Shown here one piece after another: positions 33,906 to 41,621 of a stretch of DNA of 64,000 nucleotides. Positions within the stretch are counted from its first letter, which is position 1, and each line of letters starts with the position of its first letter. Location of the stretch: assembly GCA_944326425.1 (NCBI GenBank), contig CALVDX010000005.1, forward strand, positions 1 through 64,000, written 5' to 3'. Under the pieces are notes generated by a model that was not told where the DNA came from, did not search any database, and saw nothing but the letters and a program-made list of their open reading frames with translations. The stretch is from Candidatus Gastranaerophilales bacterium (GTDB lineage: Bacteria; Cyanobacteriota; Vampirovibrionia; Gastranaerophilales; Gastranaerophilaceae). The translations under genes and the position numbers were made by a program.

Positions 33906-34270
33906 TAATAATATATATTACCCGGTTTGAATATAATACAGATAAAAAAAATAGTTTTATCAAATAACAAATTTTTAAAATATCCTCTAAAAATTTTCTA
34001 CATTTATTATATTAATAATAATTATATATATAATTAATTAAAATAATAATCATAATAATAAGCGTAAATTATTTGTAGAAAAAAGGTTGAAATTAAATAA
34101 TAACAATATTTTCAATTGTCAAAAGATTGTAGAATGTTGTTTAAAAATATTGTCAAAAGATGTCAAAAACTTGTTAAAATTTTTAGATTTTATAAAATAC
34201 AAAAAAATAATCTACAATTACAAACAACTTATAGACAATTATTTACATTTTTTCTACAATAATAATTGAA
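33906..34270. other. Candidate chromosomal replication origin (oriC)
   Basis: About 365 bp, almost pure A/T in 33955-34070, between dnaA and a response regulator, with dnaN next. No canonical TTATCCACA occurs. Instead TTTTCTACA appears at 33994-34002 (+), 34074-34082 (-) and 34250-34258 (+), with close variants CATTCTACA 34128-34136 (-), TAATCTACA 34208-34216 (+), TTATAGACA 34229-34237 (+) and TTATTTACA 34239-34247 (+). Each three-times-found box differs from the consensus at two of nine positions. TTGTCAAAAGAT is directly repeated (34116-34127 and 34150-34161). The A/T block on the left would serve as the unwinding element. Confidence 0.65.
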
Positions 34271-34969
34271 ATGGCAAACAAGATTTTAGTTATTGATGAT
34301 GATAGAGCGATAAATGAGCTTATAAAAATAAACCTTGAACTTGCAGGGTATAAAGTTGTTCAATGTTTTAACGGGATAGATGGTTTCCAAACAGCAAAGC
34401 AGGAGGAGCCCTCCTGTATAGTACTTGATGTTATGATGCCGGAAGTTGACGGGTTTACGGTTGCGCAGAGAATCCGTCAGTGCCCGGAAATAGCAGACAC
34501 ACCGATTATCATGCTTACGGCGCTTTCTCAGCTTAATGACAAGGTCAAAGGTTTTGATACAGGTGTTGATGATTATCTCTGTAAACCCTTTGAAATTGAA
34601 GAACTTATGGTGAGAATCAGAGCACTTCTTAAACGTTCGGATAAAATACCTAAATCCGCCGCAACAAGAGAACTCTTAACCTACAAAGAAATTACGCTTC
34701 TGCCTGAAAACTACAGCGTTAAAATCAACGACAAAATCCAGAAACTTACCCCGATTGAGTTTGATATTTTTAATGTACTGTTTCAAAACCACGGTACAAT
34801 TGTTGCCGGTTCAAAACTCCTTAAAGACATCTGGGGATACGAGCCGGATGATAATCTTGAGACAATAAGAGTGCATATAAGACACTTAAGAAGTAAAATA
34901 GATAAAATATCTGACGGTAAGAAATATATTGAAACGGTTTACGGCGGCGGTTATAAATTAAACTTATAG
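34271..34969 (+). CDS. OmpR/PhoB-family response regulator (cyanobacterial RpaB-like)
   Basis: 232 residues. The receiver domain (1-120) has acidic residues DDD (10-11 region), phospho-acceptor Asp53 in IVLDVMMPE, and the conserved Lys in CKPFE; the winged-helix DNA-binding domain (about 135-230) ends RVHIRHLRSKID...VYGGGYKLNL. No histidine kinase is adjacent, so it is an orphan. The last candidate DnaA box ends 12 bp before its ATG, and no ribosome-binding site is visible. It resembles the RpaA/RpaB group, but a search would be needed to place it. Confidence 0.92.
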   Translation: MANKILVIDDDRAINELIKINLELAGYKVVQCFNGIDGFQTAKQEEPSCIVLDVMMPEVDGFTVAQRIRQCPEIADTPIIMLTALSQLNDKVKGFDTGVDDYLCKPFEIEELMVRIRALLKRSDKIPKSAATRELLTYKEITLLPENYSVKINDKIQKLTPIEFDIFNVLFQNHGTIVAGSKLLKDIWGYEPDDNLETIRVHIRHLRSKIDKISDGKKYIETVYGGGYKLNL

Positions 34970-34989
34970 TATATTTTTTAATTTTGTAC

Positions 34990-34995
34990 TATAAT
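34990..34995 (+). promoter_or_regulatory. Possible -10 box of dnaN
   Basis: TATAAT 115 bp before the dnaN ATG. The -35 is weak. The leader contains the palindrome CCGGTACCGG near 35043-35052 and AAGGAG as ribosome-binding site. Confidence 0.4.
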
Positions 34996-35109
34996 TTAAT
35001 CGGGCGGAGAAGTAAAGAAGTAATAAAAAAGAATAAAAACAGCCGGTACCGGTAAATAAGATAATACAAATCCCGTCATAAAAAAGTACAAGTCAAGGAG
35101 TATCATATA

Positions 35110-36225
35110 ATGAAATTTTCGGTAGAAAAAGATGTAATATTAAACGGTCTTAGAATTGTTGAACGCGCAACTGTACCAAAAGGTTTGCAGCCTGTTTTGG
35201 CTAACGTGCTTATCGAAAGTTTGTCGTCTGATACTCTTAAACTCTCCGCAACCAGTTTTGATTTGACAGTCGTTACTAATATAAACTGCCAGGTAGAAAA
35301 AGAAGGTAAAATAACTCTTCCTGCAAAAAGATTGTCTGATATTATTTCAAGATTGGGCAATGCTCCTATAAATTTTGAAATTAATGATGATAATATAGCT
35401 GTAATTACGAGCGGTAAATCCAAGTTTGATATTATTGGTATTTCGGCTGCAGAATTTCCGGCTGTAGATGATGAATTAACAGAAGGCGAAAGTATTGAAA
35501 TTGAAATGAAGCCGTTTGTTACCTGTGCCAGAATGACCAGTTTTGCTGCCGCAGGTTATGAAACCAACAACCTTTTATCCGGTGTAATTTGTTCTATTAA
35601 CGATAAAATATTAGAAATGGCTTCAACAGACGGAAACAGGCTTGCAAGAGCTAAAGAATTTGTTAAAAATGATGAGAATAAAGATTTTTCTATGATTGTT
35701 CCTTCAAAAATACTTTCTGAATTTATCAGAATGACTTCTTATGTTGAGGATGAAAATGTAACTATTTCAAAAGAAAAATCAAAAATAATATTCAAAACAG
35801 GTACAACTAAATTAATATCCAGACTAATGGAAGGACAGTATCCTAAATATAATCAGCTTATACCTACAAGTTTTGGAAAGCAGGCACTTGTAAACCGTGA
35901 TAAACTTATATCAGCATTGGAAATTGTTTCAACAATGATTAATGAAAAAACAAGTATTGTTAAATTTGAATTTACTGACGGGGTTTTAAAAATGAATGCT
36001 GATACTCCTGATGCTGGTGCCAGTGAAGATAAAATAGAAATTTCATACAGCGGCGAGGATATGGTAATAGCATTCAATTACCGTTATTTACTGGATTTCT
36101 TAAAGATAGCAGAAGTAGAAGAAGTTCTTATTCAGATGAATACAAATCTTTCTGCTGCCGTGTTAAGACCTAAGAGTGAAGAAGATTACCTGTACCTGAT
36201 TATGCCTGTACAACTCCGGAGCTAG
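35110..36225 (+). CDS. dnaN: DNA polymerase III beta sliding clamp
   Basis: Processivity clamp of the replicative polymerase. 371 residues, the standard length, with three clamp repeats: MKFSVEKDVILNGLRIVERA at the start, FAAAGYETNNLLSGV (about 140-154) in the second domain, and a C-terminal LYLIMPVQLRS ending in the usual M-P-(V/M)-(R/Q)-L motif. Proximity to dnaA and the candidate origin fits the widespread dnaA-dnaN arrangement, interrupted here by a regulator gene. Its TAG is followed immediately by a repeat unit. Confidence 0.97.
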   Translation: MKFSVEKDVILNGLRIVERATVPKGLQPVLANVLIESLSSDTLKLSATSFDLTVVTNINCQVEKEGKITLPAKRLSDIISRLGNAPINFEINDDNIAVITSGKSKFDIIGISAAEFPAVDDELTEGESIEIEMKPFVTCARMTSFAAAGYETNNLLSGVICSINDKILEMASTDGNRLARAKEFVKNDENKDFSMIVPSKILSEFIRMTSYVEDENVTISKEKSKIIFKTGTTKLISRLMEGQYPKYNQLIPTSFGKQALVNRDKLISALEIVSTMINEKTSIVKFEFTDGVLKMNADTPDAGASEDKIEISYSGEDMVIAFNYRYLLDFLKIAEVEEVLIQMNTNLSAAVLRPKSEEDYLYLIMPVQLRS

Positions 36226-36262
36226 GGGTAAATATATCTGCCATGCCTGAATAGTGGCTGAT
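36222..36262 (+). repeat. Extragenic repeat unit at the dnaN stop codon
   Basis: A single partial unit, GGGGTAAATATATCTGCCATG followed by ...GAATAGTGGCTGA. It is closest to the second unit of the 13-kb array (minus strand reading ATAAATATATCTGCCATG). Starts within the TAG of dnaN. Confidence 0.7.
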
Positions 36263-36485
36263 TCCTCGTAAGAGAGGGATTTTTTACTGTGTCATGCTGA
36301 ATTTATTTTGTAGTGCTTTAGCCCGACAACTACGATTATTCCCCTGTCTGCGTACTGTCATCCTGAAAGCGTAGAAAATCGTGTGTTGAAATATTTTTTT
36401 TGTGAGGGGTTTGTTTAAGTCCGATTTTCAAGCTGTTCAGGATCTTACCGGAAAACAAGTATAACACCACGTTGGTAAGCCCCTG

Positions 36486-36566
36486 AAGCGCGAACGAGCA
36501 GAGAGCGGAACGGTCAAGGCGATGAGCCTTGCCGTGCAGACCCCTTTATCGCGAGTGAGCAAGAAA
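36486..36566 (+). repeat. Dispersed ~80-bp repeat, copy 2
   Basis: Begins AGCGCGAACGAGC and ends CGCGAGTGAGCAAGAAA, colinear with the inverted copy at 12699-12777 (blocks GCGGAA, TTGCC, GCAGACCC in the same order). Part of an intergenic repeat island. Confidence 0.75.
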
Positions 36567-36810
36567 CGAGTTCAGGGTGACAGTTCATACCCTCACCCCC
36601 GCCCCTTGTCTTGGATTATGCGGGCTGGGTTTGCTTACGCTCACATGGCGCCCTTCCGCAAATCCGCCTCCCTTTGGGCGAGGGGCGCTGTATATATCGG
36701 GCTTTAGCCTGACATATAACCGGATTGCTTCGCTTCAACCGCAATGACACATTCTTTGTATTAAATATTCAATCCGGTAAATAATAATAATATGACGTAT
36801 TGCTTTATTA

Positions 36811-36819
36811 TGATATAAT
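36811..36819 (+). promoter_or_regulatory. Extended -10 promoter of leuD
   Basis: TGATATAAT at 36811-36819, 27 bp before the ATG; AAGAGGATAAT follows as ribosome-binding site. Confidence 0.6.
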
Positions 36820-36846
36820 TAATAAAAAAGAAAAGAGGATAATAAA

Positions 36847-37344
36847 ATGGGATTAACCGGTAAAGCTTTCAAATTCGGAGACAATATTTCAACAGATCAC
36901 ATTGCGCCGGGGCGCTTGTTTCACTTACGTTCTGATTTGAATGAGTTTGCAAAACACGTTTTGGAAGATGCGGATGAAAATTTTGCAAAGAACATGAAAA
37001 AAGGTGATTTTGTTGTGGCAGGATCTAATTTTGGTCTGGGATCCTCGCGCGAGCATGCGCCGCAGATTATTAAGATTGCCGGTGTAGGGGCAGTGCTTGC
37101 AAAAAGTTTTGCACGTATATTCTACAGAAATGCTATAAATATCGGTTTGCTTGCCATAGAGTGCGATACTGATGGTATTGATGCAGGTGATGAACTTGAT
37201 TTGGATATAAAATCAGGAATTATTAATAATCTTACGAAAGGTACAATTATCCAAATTCAGCCCTTGCCTGAAGTAATGGTTAAACTTTTAAATGACGGCG
37301 GGTTAATTGAACATATTAAAAAACATGGAGATTTTGCTCTTTAA
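36847..37344 (+). CDS. leuD: 3-isopropylmalate dehydratase small subunit (LeuD/aconitase swivel family)
   Basis: Small subunit of the two-part isopropylmalate isomerase, or of a related homoaconitase/methylmalate isomerase, which pairs with an Fe-S large subunit (LeuC). 165 residues, the compact form common in archaea and anaerobes. Motifs: KFGDNISTDHIAPG (about 8-21) and GSNFGLGSSREHAP (about 58-71), with residues that define substrate pocket and interface. No leuC is adjacent, so the partner must be encoded elsewhere. Substrate specificity within the family cannot be set by eye. Confidence 0.88.
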   Translation: MGLTGKAFKFGDNISTDHIAPGRLFHLRSDLNEFAKHVLEDADENFAKNMKKGDFVVAGSNFGLGSSREHAPQIIKIAGVGAVLAKSFARIFYRNAINIGLLAIECDTDGIDAGDELDLDIKSGIINNLTKGTIIQIQPLPEVMVKLLNDGGLIEHIKKHGDFAL

Positions 37345-37436
37345 ACAGGACTGCAAAAAATAGTTCTATTCTGTTAATTTTGTACCTTTTTGCGCTTAAA
37401 AAAAATTTACAAAATTATGTACTTGCCTATATTTCT

Positions 37437-37444
37437 GCTATACT
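37437..37444 (+). promoter_or_regulatory. Extended -10 promoter before the glycosyltransferase
   Basis: TGCTATACT at 37436-37444, no clear -35. A start near 37451 supports translation from ATG 37465 rather than the upstream TTG at 37390. Confidence 0.5.
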
Positions 37445-37464
37445 ATCTTATGTATGGGGAAGTT

Positions 37465-38820
37465 ATGAGAGAAAGAGTACTTCTGTTAACAATAGTAGCA
37501 TTTTTAAGTATTTTTCTATACGTATTCCAATATCATGTTAATACAGGAATAGGATTTGTAATTCTGTGCGCGTTTATGCTTATTTACGGGGTTTATATGA
37601 ACCTTGCAACCAGGCACAAAAAACGTAAACTTGAGAAACAGCCTGTTGTTATTAATGAGAATTATAAACCGTTTGTATCGGTGCTGATTCCTGCCCATAA
37701 CGAAGAAGGAGTTATAACAAGTACTGTAGAGAATATTCTCGGTATGGATTATGATAATTTTGAAATAATAGTTATTGATGACAGAAGTTCGGACAGAACA
37801 CCTATAGTTATTAAACAGCTTGAAGAAAAATACCCGAAAGTCCATGCGCTCATAAGACCTCATGATGCATATCCCGGCAAGTCGGCAGTTTTAAATGATG
37901 CCTTCAAACTTGCAAAAGGTGAAGCTGTTTTAATTTTTGATGCCGATGCAACCGTTGAAAGTGATTTTTTAAAAAAACTTCTGCCGGAACTTGAACCTTC
38001 TGATGTCGGAGCTGTACAGGCAAGAAAAGTTATCAGGAATAAAGATGAAAATTTCTTAACAAGATGCCAGAATAATGAATATACTTTTGATTGTAATATT
38101 CAGGCCGGGCGGGATTCTGTAAAAGGTGCTGTAGAGTTAAGAGGAAACGGTGAACTAATTAAACGAGCTGCTTTAGAAGATATAGGCGGCTGGAATAATG
38201 ACACGATTACAGATGATTTAGATATGTCTACCAGGCTTCATATAAAAGGCTGGGACGTTCGTTTTTGTGTTGATGCCGTTGTTTATGAAGAGGGGGTTAT
38301 TTATCTTATACCTCTGTACAGACAACGCAGACGCTGGCTTGAGGGAAGCATAAGAAGATATTTGGAATACTTCTGGGATGCGTTTAATTCTAAAAAAATG
38401 TCATTAAAAGCCCAGACTGATATGTTTATATTTATTCTTCAGTTTATAATGCCTTTATGGTTTTTGCTTGAAGTTTGTTTTAGAACCATAAAATTTATAA
38501 TGGGAAAAGTCGGCCCGAATGAGTTTTTATCCTCGGGAGTAATAGCAGCAGTTATGGCTGTAGGGTTTATTTGCGCTATAAGATACAGCTTAAGACGGTA
38601 TGACAACACTCCAAGACTTAGAGCTGTAAAAGAAGCTTGCGAAACAACTATTTATATGTTAATAATATGGTTTCCGATGGTATTATTTATCCTCGGTAAG
38701 ATAGTATTTCTTAAAAAAGATATGAAATGGGGTAAAACAACCCACGGTTTGGTTATGGAAAAAGAACGTACCATAATGGAAAAATTAAAAAAGATTAAAA
38801 AAGAATTGCAAGAGGTGTAA
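37465..38820 (+). CDS. Processive family-2 glycosyltransferase, membrane-embedded
   Basis: 451 residues from ATG 37465 (GGGGAAG upstream). Two N-terminal membrane helices, a cytoplasmic GT-A domain, and C-terminal helices. Catalytic pattern of processive synthases: IDDRSSD (about 104-110), DADA (about 159), TDDLD (about 249-253), and QRRRW (about 288-292). This places it with the poly-N-acetylglucosamine/cellulose/hyaluronan synthase type, making an exported polysaccharide from a UDP-sugar. No accessory deacetylase or export gene is nearby; apt follows 5 bp later, probably only sharing the transcript. Confidence 0.88.
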   Translation: MRERVLLLTIVAFLSIFLYVFQYHVNTGIGFVILCAFMLIYGVYMNLATRHKKRKLEKQPVVINENYKPFVSVLIPAHNEEGVITSTVENILGMDYDNFEIIVIDDRSSDRTPIVIKQLEEKYPKVHALIRPHDAYPGKSAVLNDAFKLAKGEAVLIFDADATVESDFLKKLLPELEPSDVGAVQARKVIRNKDENFLTRCQNNEYTFDCNIQAGRDSVKGAVELRGNGELIKRAALEDIGGWNNDTITDDLDMSTRLHIKGWDVRFCVDAVVYEEGVIYLIPLYRQRRRWLEGSIRRYLEYFWDAFNSKKMSLKAQTDMFIFILQFIMPLWFLLEVCFRTIKFIMGKVGPNEFLSSGVIAAVMAVGFICAIRYSLRRYDNTPRLRAVKEACETTIYMLIIWFPMVLFILGKIVFLKKDMKWGKTTHGLVMEKERTIMEKLKKIKKELQEV

Positions 38821-38825
38821 TAAAA

Positions 38826-39350
38826 ATGTTAGTATCTGTTAAAGAAAAAATAAGAACAATCCCTGATTACCCTAAGAAAGGTATTTTGTTTTTTGATATT
38901 ACGACAGCAATCAAAGATGCTGAAACTTTAAACAAAATGATTGATTTTCTGTATAATACATTCAAAGACAAGAATATAGATTATGTTGCAGGGATAGAAT
39001 CCCGCGGATTTATTTTTGGCGCCCCGCTTGCTTGTAAACTCGGAGCAGGTTTTATACCTGTAAGAAAGCCTAATAAACTGCCTGCAAAAACAGTCAGTGA
39101 AAGCTATGAGCTGGAGTATGGAACAGATTCTATTGAAATACATGAAGATGCTGTAGAACCGGGGAAAAATGTGCTTGTGGTAGATGATTTACTGGCAACG
39201 GGCGGTACTGCTGCTGCTGCGTGTAATTTGGTTAAAAAAGTCGGCGGAAAAGTTGCTGCTGCTGCATTTATTATTGAGCTTGATGAACTTAACGGTAGAA
39301 AAAAGATTGAAGATACCGGTGTAGAAGTAGTTTCTATGCTTAAACTTTAA
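38826..39350 (+). CDS. apt: Adenine phosphoribosyltransferase
   Basis: Salvages adenine to AMP using PRPP. 174 residues: N-terminal KIRTIPDYPKKGILFFDITT, substrate region GIESRGFIFGAPLA, and PRPP-binding loop VLVVDDLLATGGTAAAA (about 116-132). Only 5 bp after the glycosyltransferase, 19 bp before deoB; apt and deoB form a purine-salvage pair. Confidence 0.96.
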   Translation: MLVSVKEKIRTIPDYPKKGILFFDITTAIKDAETLNKMIDFLYNTFKDKNIDYVAGIESRGFIFGAPLACKLGAGFIPVRKPNKLPAKTVSESYELEYGTDSIEIHEDAVEPGKNVLVVDDLLATGGTAAAACNLVKKVGGKVAAAAFIIELDELNGRKKIEDTGVEVVSMLKL

Positions 39351-39369
39351 TTAAGGAGTTTAATAAAAT

Positions 39370-40548
39370 ATGAAAAGAGCAATTATTGTAGTTATTGACT
39401 CCATGGGGATTGGAGCAATGCCTGATTGTAAAGAATTTGGCGACATTCCGGAATGTAATACAATAAAGAATGTTTGCAAAGCTAACGGCGGACTTAAACT
39501 TCCTGTTATGGAGAGTCTCGGGCTCGGGAATCTTTGTGAATTAGAAGGGGTTAAACAAACTGCAAGCCCTTTAGGAATGACTGCAGTTTTAAAAGAAGAA
39601 TCTAAAGGTAAAGATACAACTACGGGTCACTGGGAGATTGCAGGGCTTGTATCTGAAAAGAAATTTGAAACTTTTCCCGATGGTTTTCCTAAAGAACTTA
39701 TTGATGAGTTTGTAAAACGGACAAATTGCGGCGGAGTACTTGCCAATATTCCGGCAAGCGGTACGGTTATTATTGAGCAGCTTAATGATGAACACCACAA
39801 AACAAAATATCCTATTGTTTATACAAGTGCGGACAGCGTATTCCAGATTGCGGTTGATACTGATTTAATTCCGCTTAATACACTTTATGAGTGGTGTAAA
39901 ATTGCAAGAAAAACACTGGATGATATGGGATTCTTTGTTGCAAGAGTAATTGCGCGTCCTTATAAGGTTATTGACGGCAAACCAACGAGGATATCAGGTG
40001 ACAGACGGGATTATTCAATGGTGCCTCCCTCTGATACAATTCTGAATACCGTTAAAAAACTTGGCGCGGAAGTAATTGGTATAGGTAAGATTGAAGATAT
40101 TTTTGCAAAATCGGGAATTACCCACGCAATTCATACCGGCTCTAATAAAGAAGGGCTTGAATTAACTCTTAAAGCGGTAAAAGATGAATTAGAACTGGAT
40201 AAAATAGCTTATTCTGATACAAATATTACCAATAAAAATATCGGAATAATTTTTACCAATCTTGTAGATACGGATATGCTTTATGGTCACAGAAATGATT
40301 ACAAGGGTTACGGAAAGGCGCTTGAAGAAATAGATACCTACATTGGTGAAATAATAAAAGAATTAAAAGACGAGGATTTACTTATAATAACAGCAGACCA
40401 CGGGTGTGATCCTACAGTTCCGGGAACAGACCATACAAGAGAAAAAGTGCCGGTATTAATGTATAAAAAAGGTATACACCCAGTGAACTTTGGTGAAATG
40501 ACCGGATTTAAATTTATAGCTCTTTCTGTAGCTGTTCATCTATTGTAA
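39370..40548 (+). CDS. deoB: Phosphopentomutase
   Basis: Interconverts ribose or deoxyribose 1-phosphate and 5-phosphate in nucleoside salvage. 392 residues of the alkaline-phosphatase superfamily: metal ligands in VVIDSMGIGAMPD at the start, the catalytic Thr region KGKDTTTGHWE (about 78-88), and the C-terminal ligands ITADHGCDPTVPGTDHTRE. AAGGAG upstream of the ATG. Works in the same pathway as the nearby apt and with cdd at the other end of the window. Confidence 0.96.
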   Translation: MKRAIIVVIDSMGIGAMPDCKEFGDIPECNTIKNVCKANGGLKLPVMESLGLGNLCELEGVKQTASPLGMTAVLKEESKGKDTTTGHWEIAGLVSEKKFETFPDGFPKELIDEFVKRTNCGGVLANIPASGTVIIEQLNDEHHKTKYPIVYTSADSVFQIAVDTDLIPLNTLYEWCKIARKTLDDMGFFVARVIARPYKVIDGKPTRISGDRRDYSMVPPSDTILNTVKKLGAEVIGIGKIEDIFAKSGITHAIHTGSNKEGLELTLKAVKDELELDKIAYSDTNITNKNIGIIFTNLVDTDMLYGHRNDYKGYGKALEEIDTYIGEIIKELKDEDLLIITADHGCDPTVPGTDHTREKVPVLMYKKGIHPVNFGEMTGFKFIALSVAVHLL

Positions 40549-40571
40549 TTTTGTTTTTTGTTTTTTATAAT
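40543..40571 (+). promoter_or_regulatory. Promoter of the ferredoxin gene
   Basis: TTGTAA (40543-40548), 17-bp spacer, TATAAT (40566-40571); a second TATAAT overlaps at 40571-40576. The -35 overlaps the deoB stop codon. Confidence 0.55.
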
Positions 40572-40621
40572 ATAATAGGTTGAAGAAACCATGTATGAAA
40601 ACTAAAAAAGGAGAATAAAAA

Positions 40622-40798
40622 ATGAACGTAAAAGTTAATGATTCTTGCATAGGCTGCGGCGCTTGTGAATCAATTTGTGATGCAGTATTCAGCGTAGAAG
40701 ATGTAGCAAAAGTTAATGAAGACGGTATTGCAGGAAATGAAGACTGCATTAAAGAAGCAGCAGATTCTTGCCCTGTTTCAGCTATTGAAGTTGAATAA
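40622..40798 (+). CDS. Monocluster [4Fe-4S] ferredoxin
   Basis: 58 residues, below common ORF cut-offs. Cysteines at 9, 12, 15, 19, 42 and 50 reproduce the pattern of the Thermotoga maritima 4Fe-4S ferredoxin. There, three N-terminal Cys plus the last (here 9, 12, 15, 50) bind the cluster and the other two (19, 42) can form a disulfide. The motif is CIGCGACESIC, and the usual Pro after the fourth Cys is Asp. A low-potential electron carrier, consistent with anaerobic metabolism. Strong AAGGAGA ribosome-binding site, own promoter and terminator. Confidence 0.93.
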   Translation: MNVKVNDSCIGCGACESICDAVFSVEDVAKVNEDGIAGNEDCIKEAADSCPVSAIEVE

Positions 40799-40821
40799 TT
40801 TTTATAATATTTTAAATATCT

Positions 40822-40860
40822 AAAAAAGCTTGTTTCTAAAAAAGAAGCAGGCTTTTTAGT
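40822..40860 (+). terminator. Terminator of the ferredoxin gene
   Basis: AAAAAGCTTGTTTC ... GAAGCAGGCTTTTT stem with a short A-rich loop and trailing T residues. Confidence 0.8.
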
Positions 40861-40965
40861 TTTGCTGCGGGTAAATAAATGTTTCTATTTCATAATTTAT
40901 AGTATTTTGAAAGGATTGAAAAGTTATAAAACAGGATGTATAATATATATACAGAGGTGTTAATT

Positions 40966-41199
40966 ATGAATAAATTAACAATTCTAATGTGTCTTATATG
41001 TTTTGTGCTTGTTTGTTTTTTGTCTGCTTGTGTTAATACAAATAGTGGTAATAAAGTGCTGCAGTACCAGCGTAAATTTGGGAACCTGGGCCAGCCACAA
41101 AAAACTGAACCTTCAGGTATAATTGATTTATCAGACGGCACTAAAGTAAACTTTGATATAATGCCAAATTCATCGGGTGTGGATTTTGGTATAAAATAG
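40966..41199 (+). CDS. Small lipoprotein
   Basis: 77 residues from ATG 40966 (GAGGTG upstream; the frame is open ten codons more). Lipoprotein signal MNKLTILMCLICFVLVCFLS with lipobox LSAC at about residues 19-22. The mature part is short and polar (IIDLSDGTKVNFDIMP). Four bp upstream of the next ORF, probably co-expressed. Function unknown. Confidence 0.72.
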   Translation: MNKLTILMCLICFVLVCFLSACVNTNSGNKVLQYQRKFGNLGQPQKTEPSGIIDLSDGTKVNFDIMPNSSGVDFGIK

Positions 41200-41203
41200 T
41201 AGT

Positions 41204-41560
41204 ATGAGTATAGAAAACAGGCGCTTATGTGCGAGATTGATAGATGATGTGCTTTCCGGTCGGCGGCTAACAAGAGAGGCTTTGTTAAGATTTCCGAAAG
41301 GAGACCATGATGAGAGCGTTATTGCAGCGTACCATGCTTTAATTTATTATGAAGCTGATGAGGATTTACGGAAAAGAGACGAAGAATATCGCGAGGAACA
41401 GGATTTATACTTAAAATCTCTGGCTGATATTCTTATTAGCGGTAAACCTTTGCCTGTAAATATTATAAGTAATTATGAACAGTTTTATCCGGGGACGGTT
41501 TTGCCTGAAAAGAAAGGTTTTAAAGGCTGGATAAAATCTCTTTTCAGGTTTATTACATAA
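41204..41560 (+). CDS. Hypothetical acidic/helical protein
   Basis: 118 residues, no signal peptide or membrane segment. Charged helices (EDLRKRDEEYREEQDLYLKS) and a basic, aromatic C-terminus (KGFKGWIKSLFRFI) that could contact membrane. Tightly follows the small lipoprotein. No family recognised. Confidence 0.65.
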   Translation: MSIENRRLCARLIDDVLSGRRLTREALLRFPKGDHDESVIAAYHALIYYEADEDLRKRDEEYREEQDLYLKSLADILISGKPLPVNIISNYEQFYPGTVLPEKKGFKGWIKSLFRFIT

Positions 41561-41561
41561 T

Positions 41562-41598
41562 AAAAAGCGGGTAAATATAAATTTATTACCCGCTTTTT
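41562..41598. terminator. Bidirectional terminator
   Basis: AAAAAGCGGGTAA (41562-41574) / TTACCCGCTTTTT (41586-41598), flanked by A and T runs. Ends the small plus-strand operon and the convergent autotransporter gene. Confidence 0.9.
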
Positions 41599-41621
41599 TT
41601 ATTTTATTCATTATTTATTAA

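Larger units (their letters stand above)
36226..36846. other. Non-coding repeat island between dnaN and leuD
   Basis: 621 bp with no believable gene; a 61-codon frame at 36522 has no ribosome-binding site and lies in repeat sequence. Contents in order: a repeat unit at the dnaN stop, GTCAT-CTGAA segments typical of dispersed extragenic palindromes (36290-36440), the ~80-bp element at 36486-36566, and a GC-richer stretch (36585-36705). TTGCTTCGCTTC...CAATGACA follows (36725-36750), then the leuD promoter. Confidence 0.65.

Noticed and set aside
36522-36707. 61-residue ORF in the dnaN-leuD spacer
   Set aside because: Lies in repeat sequence shared with another non-coding locus, has no ribosome-binding site, and its translation shows no protein-like pattern.
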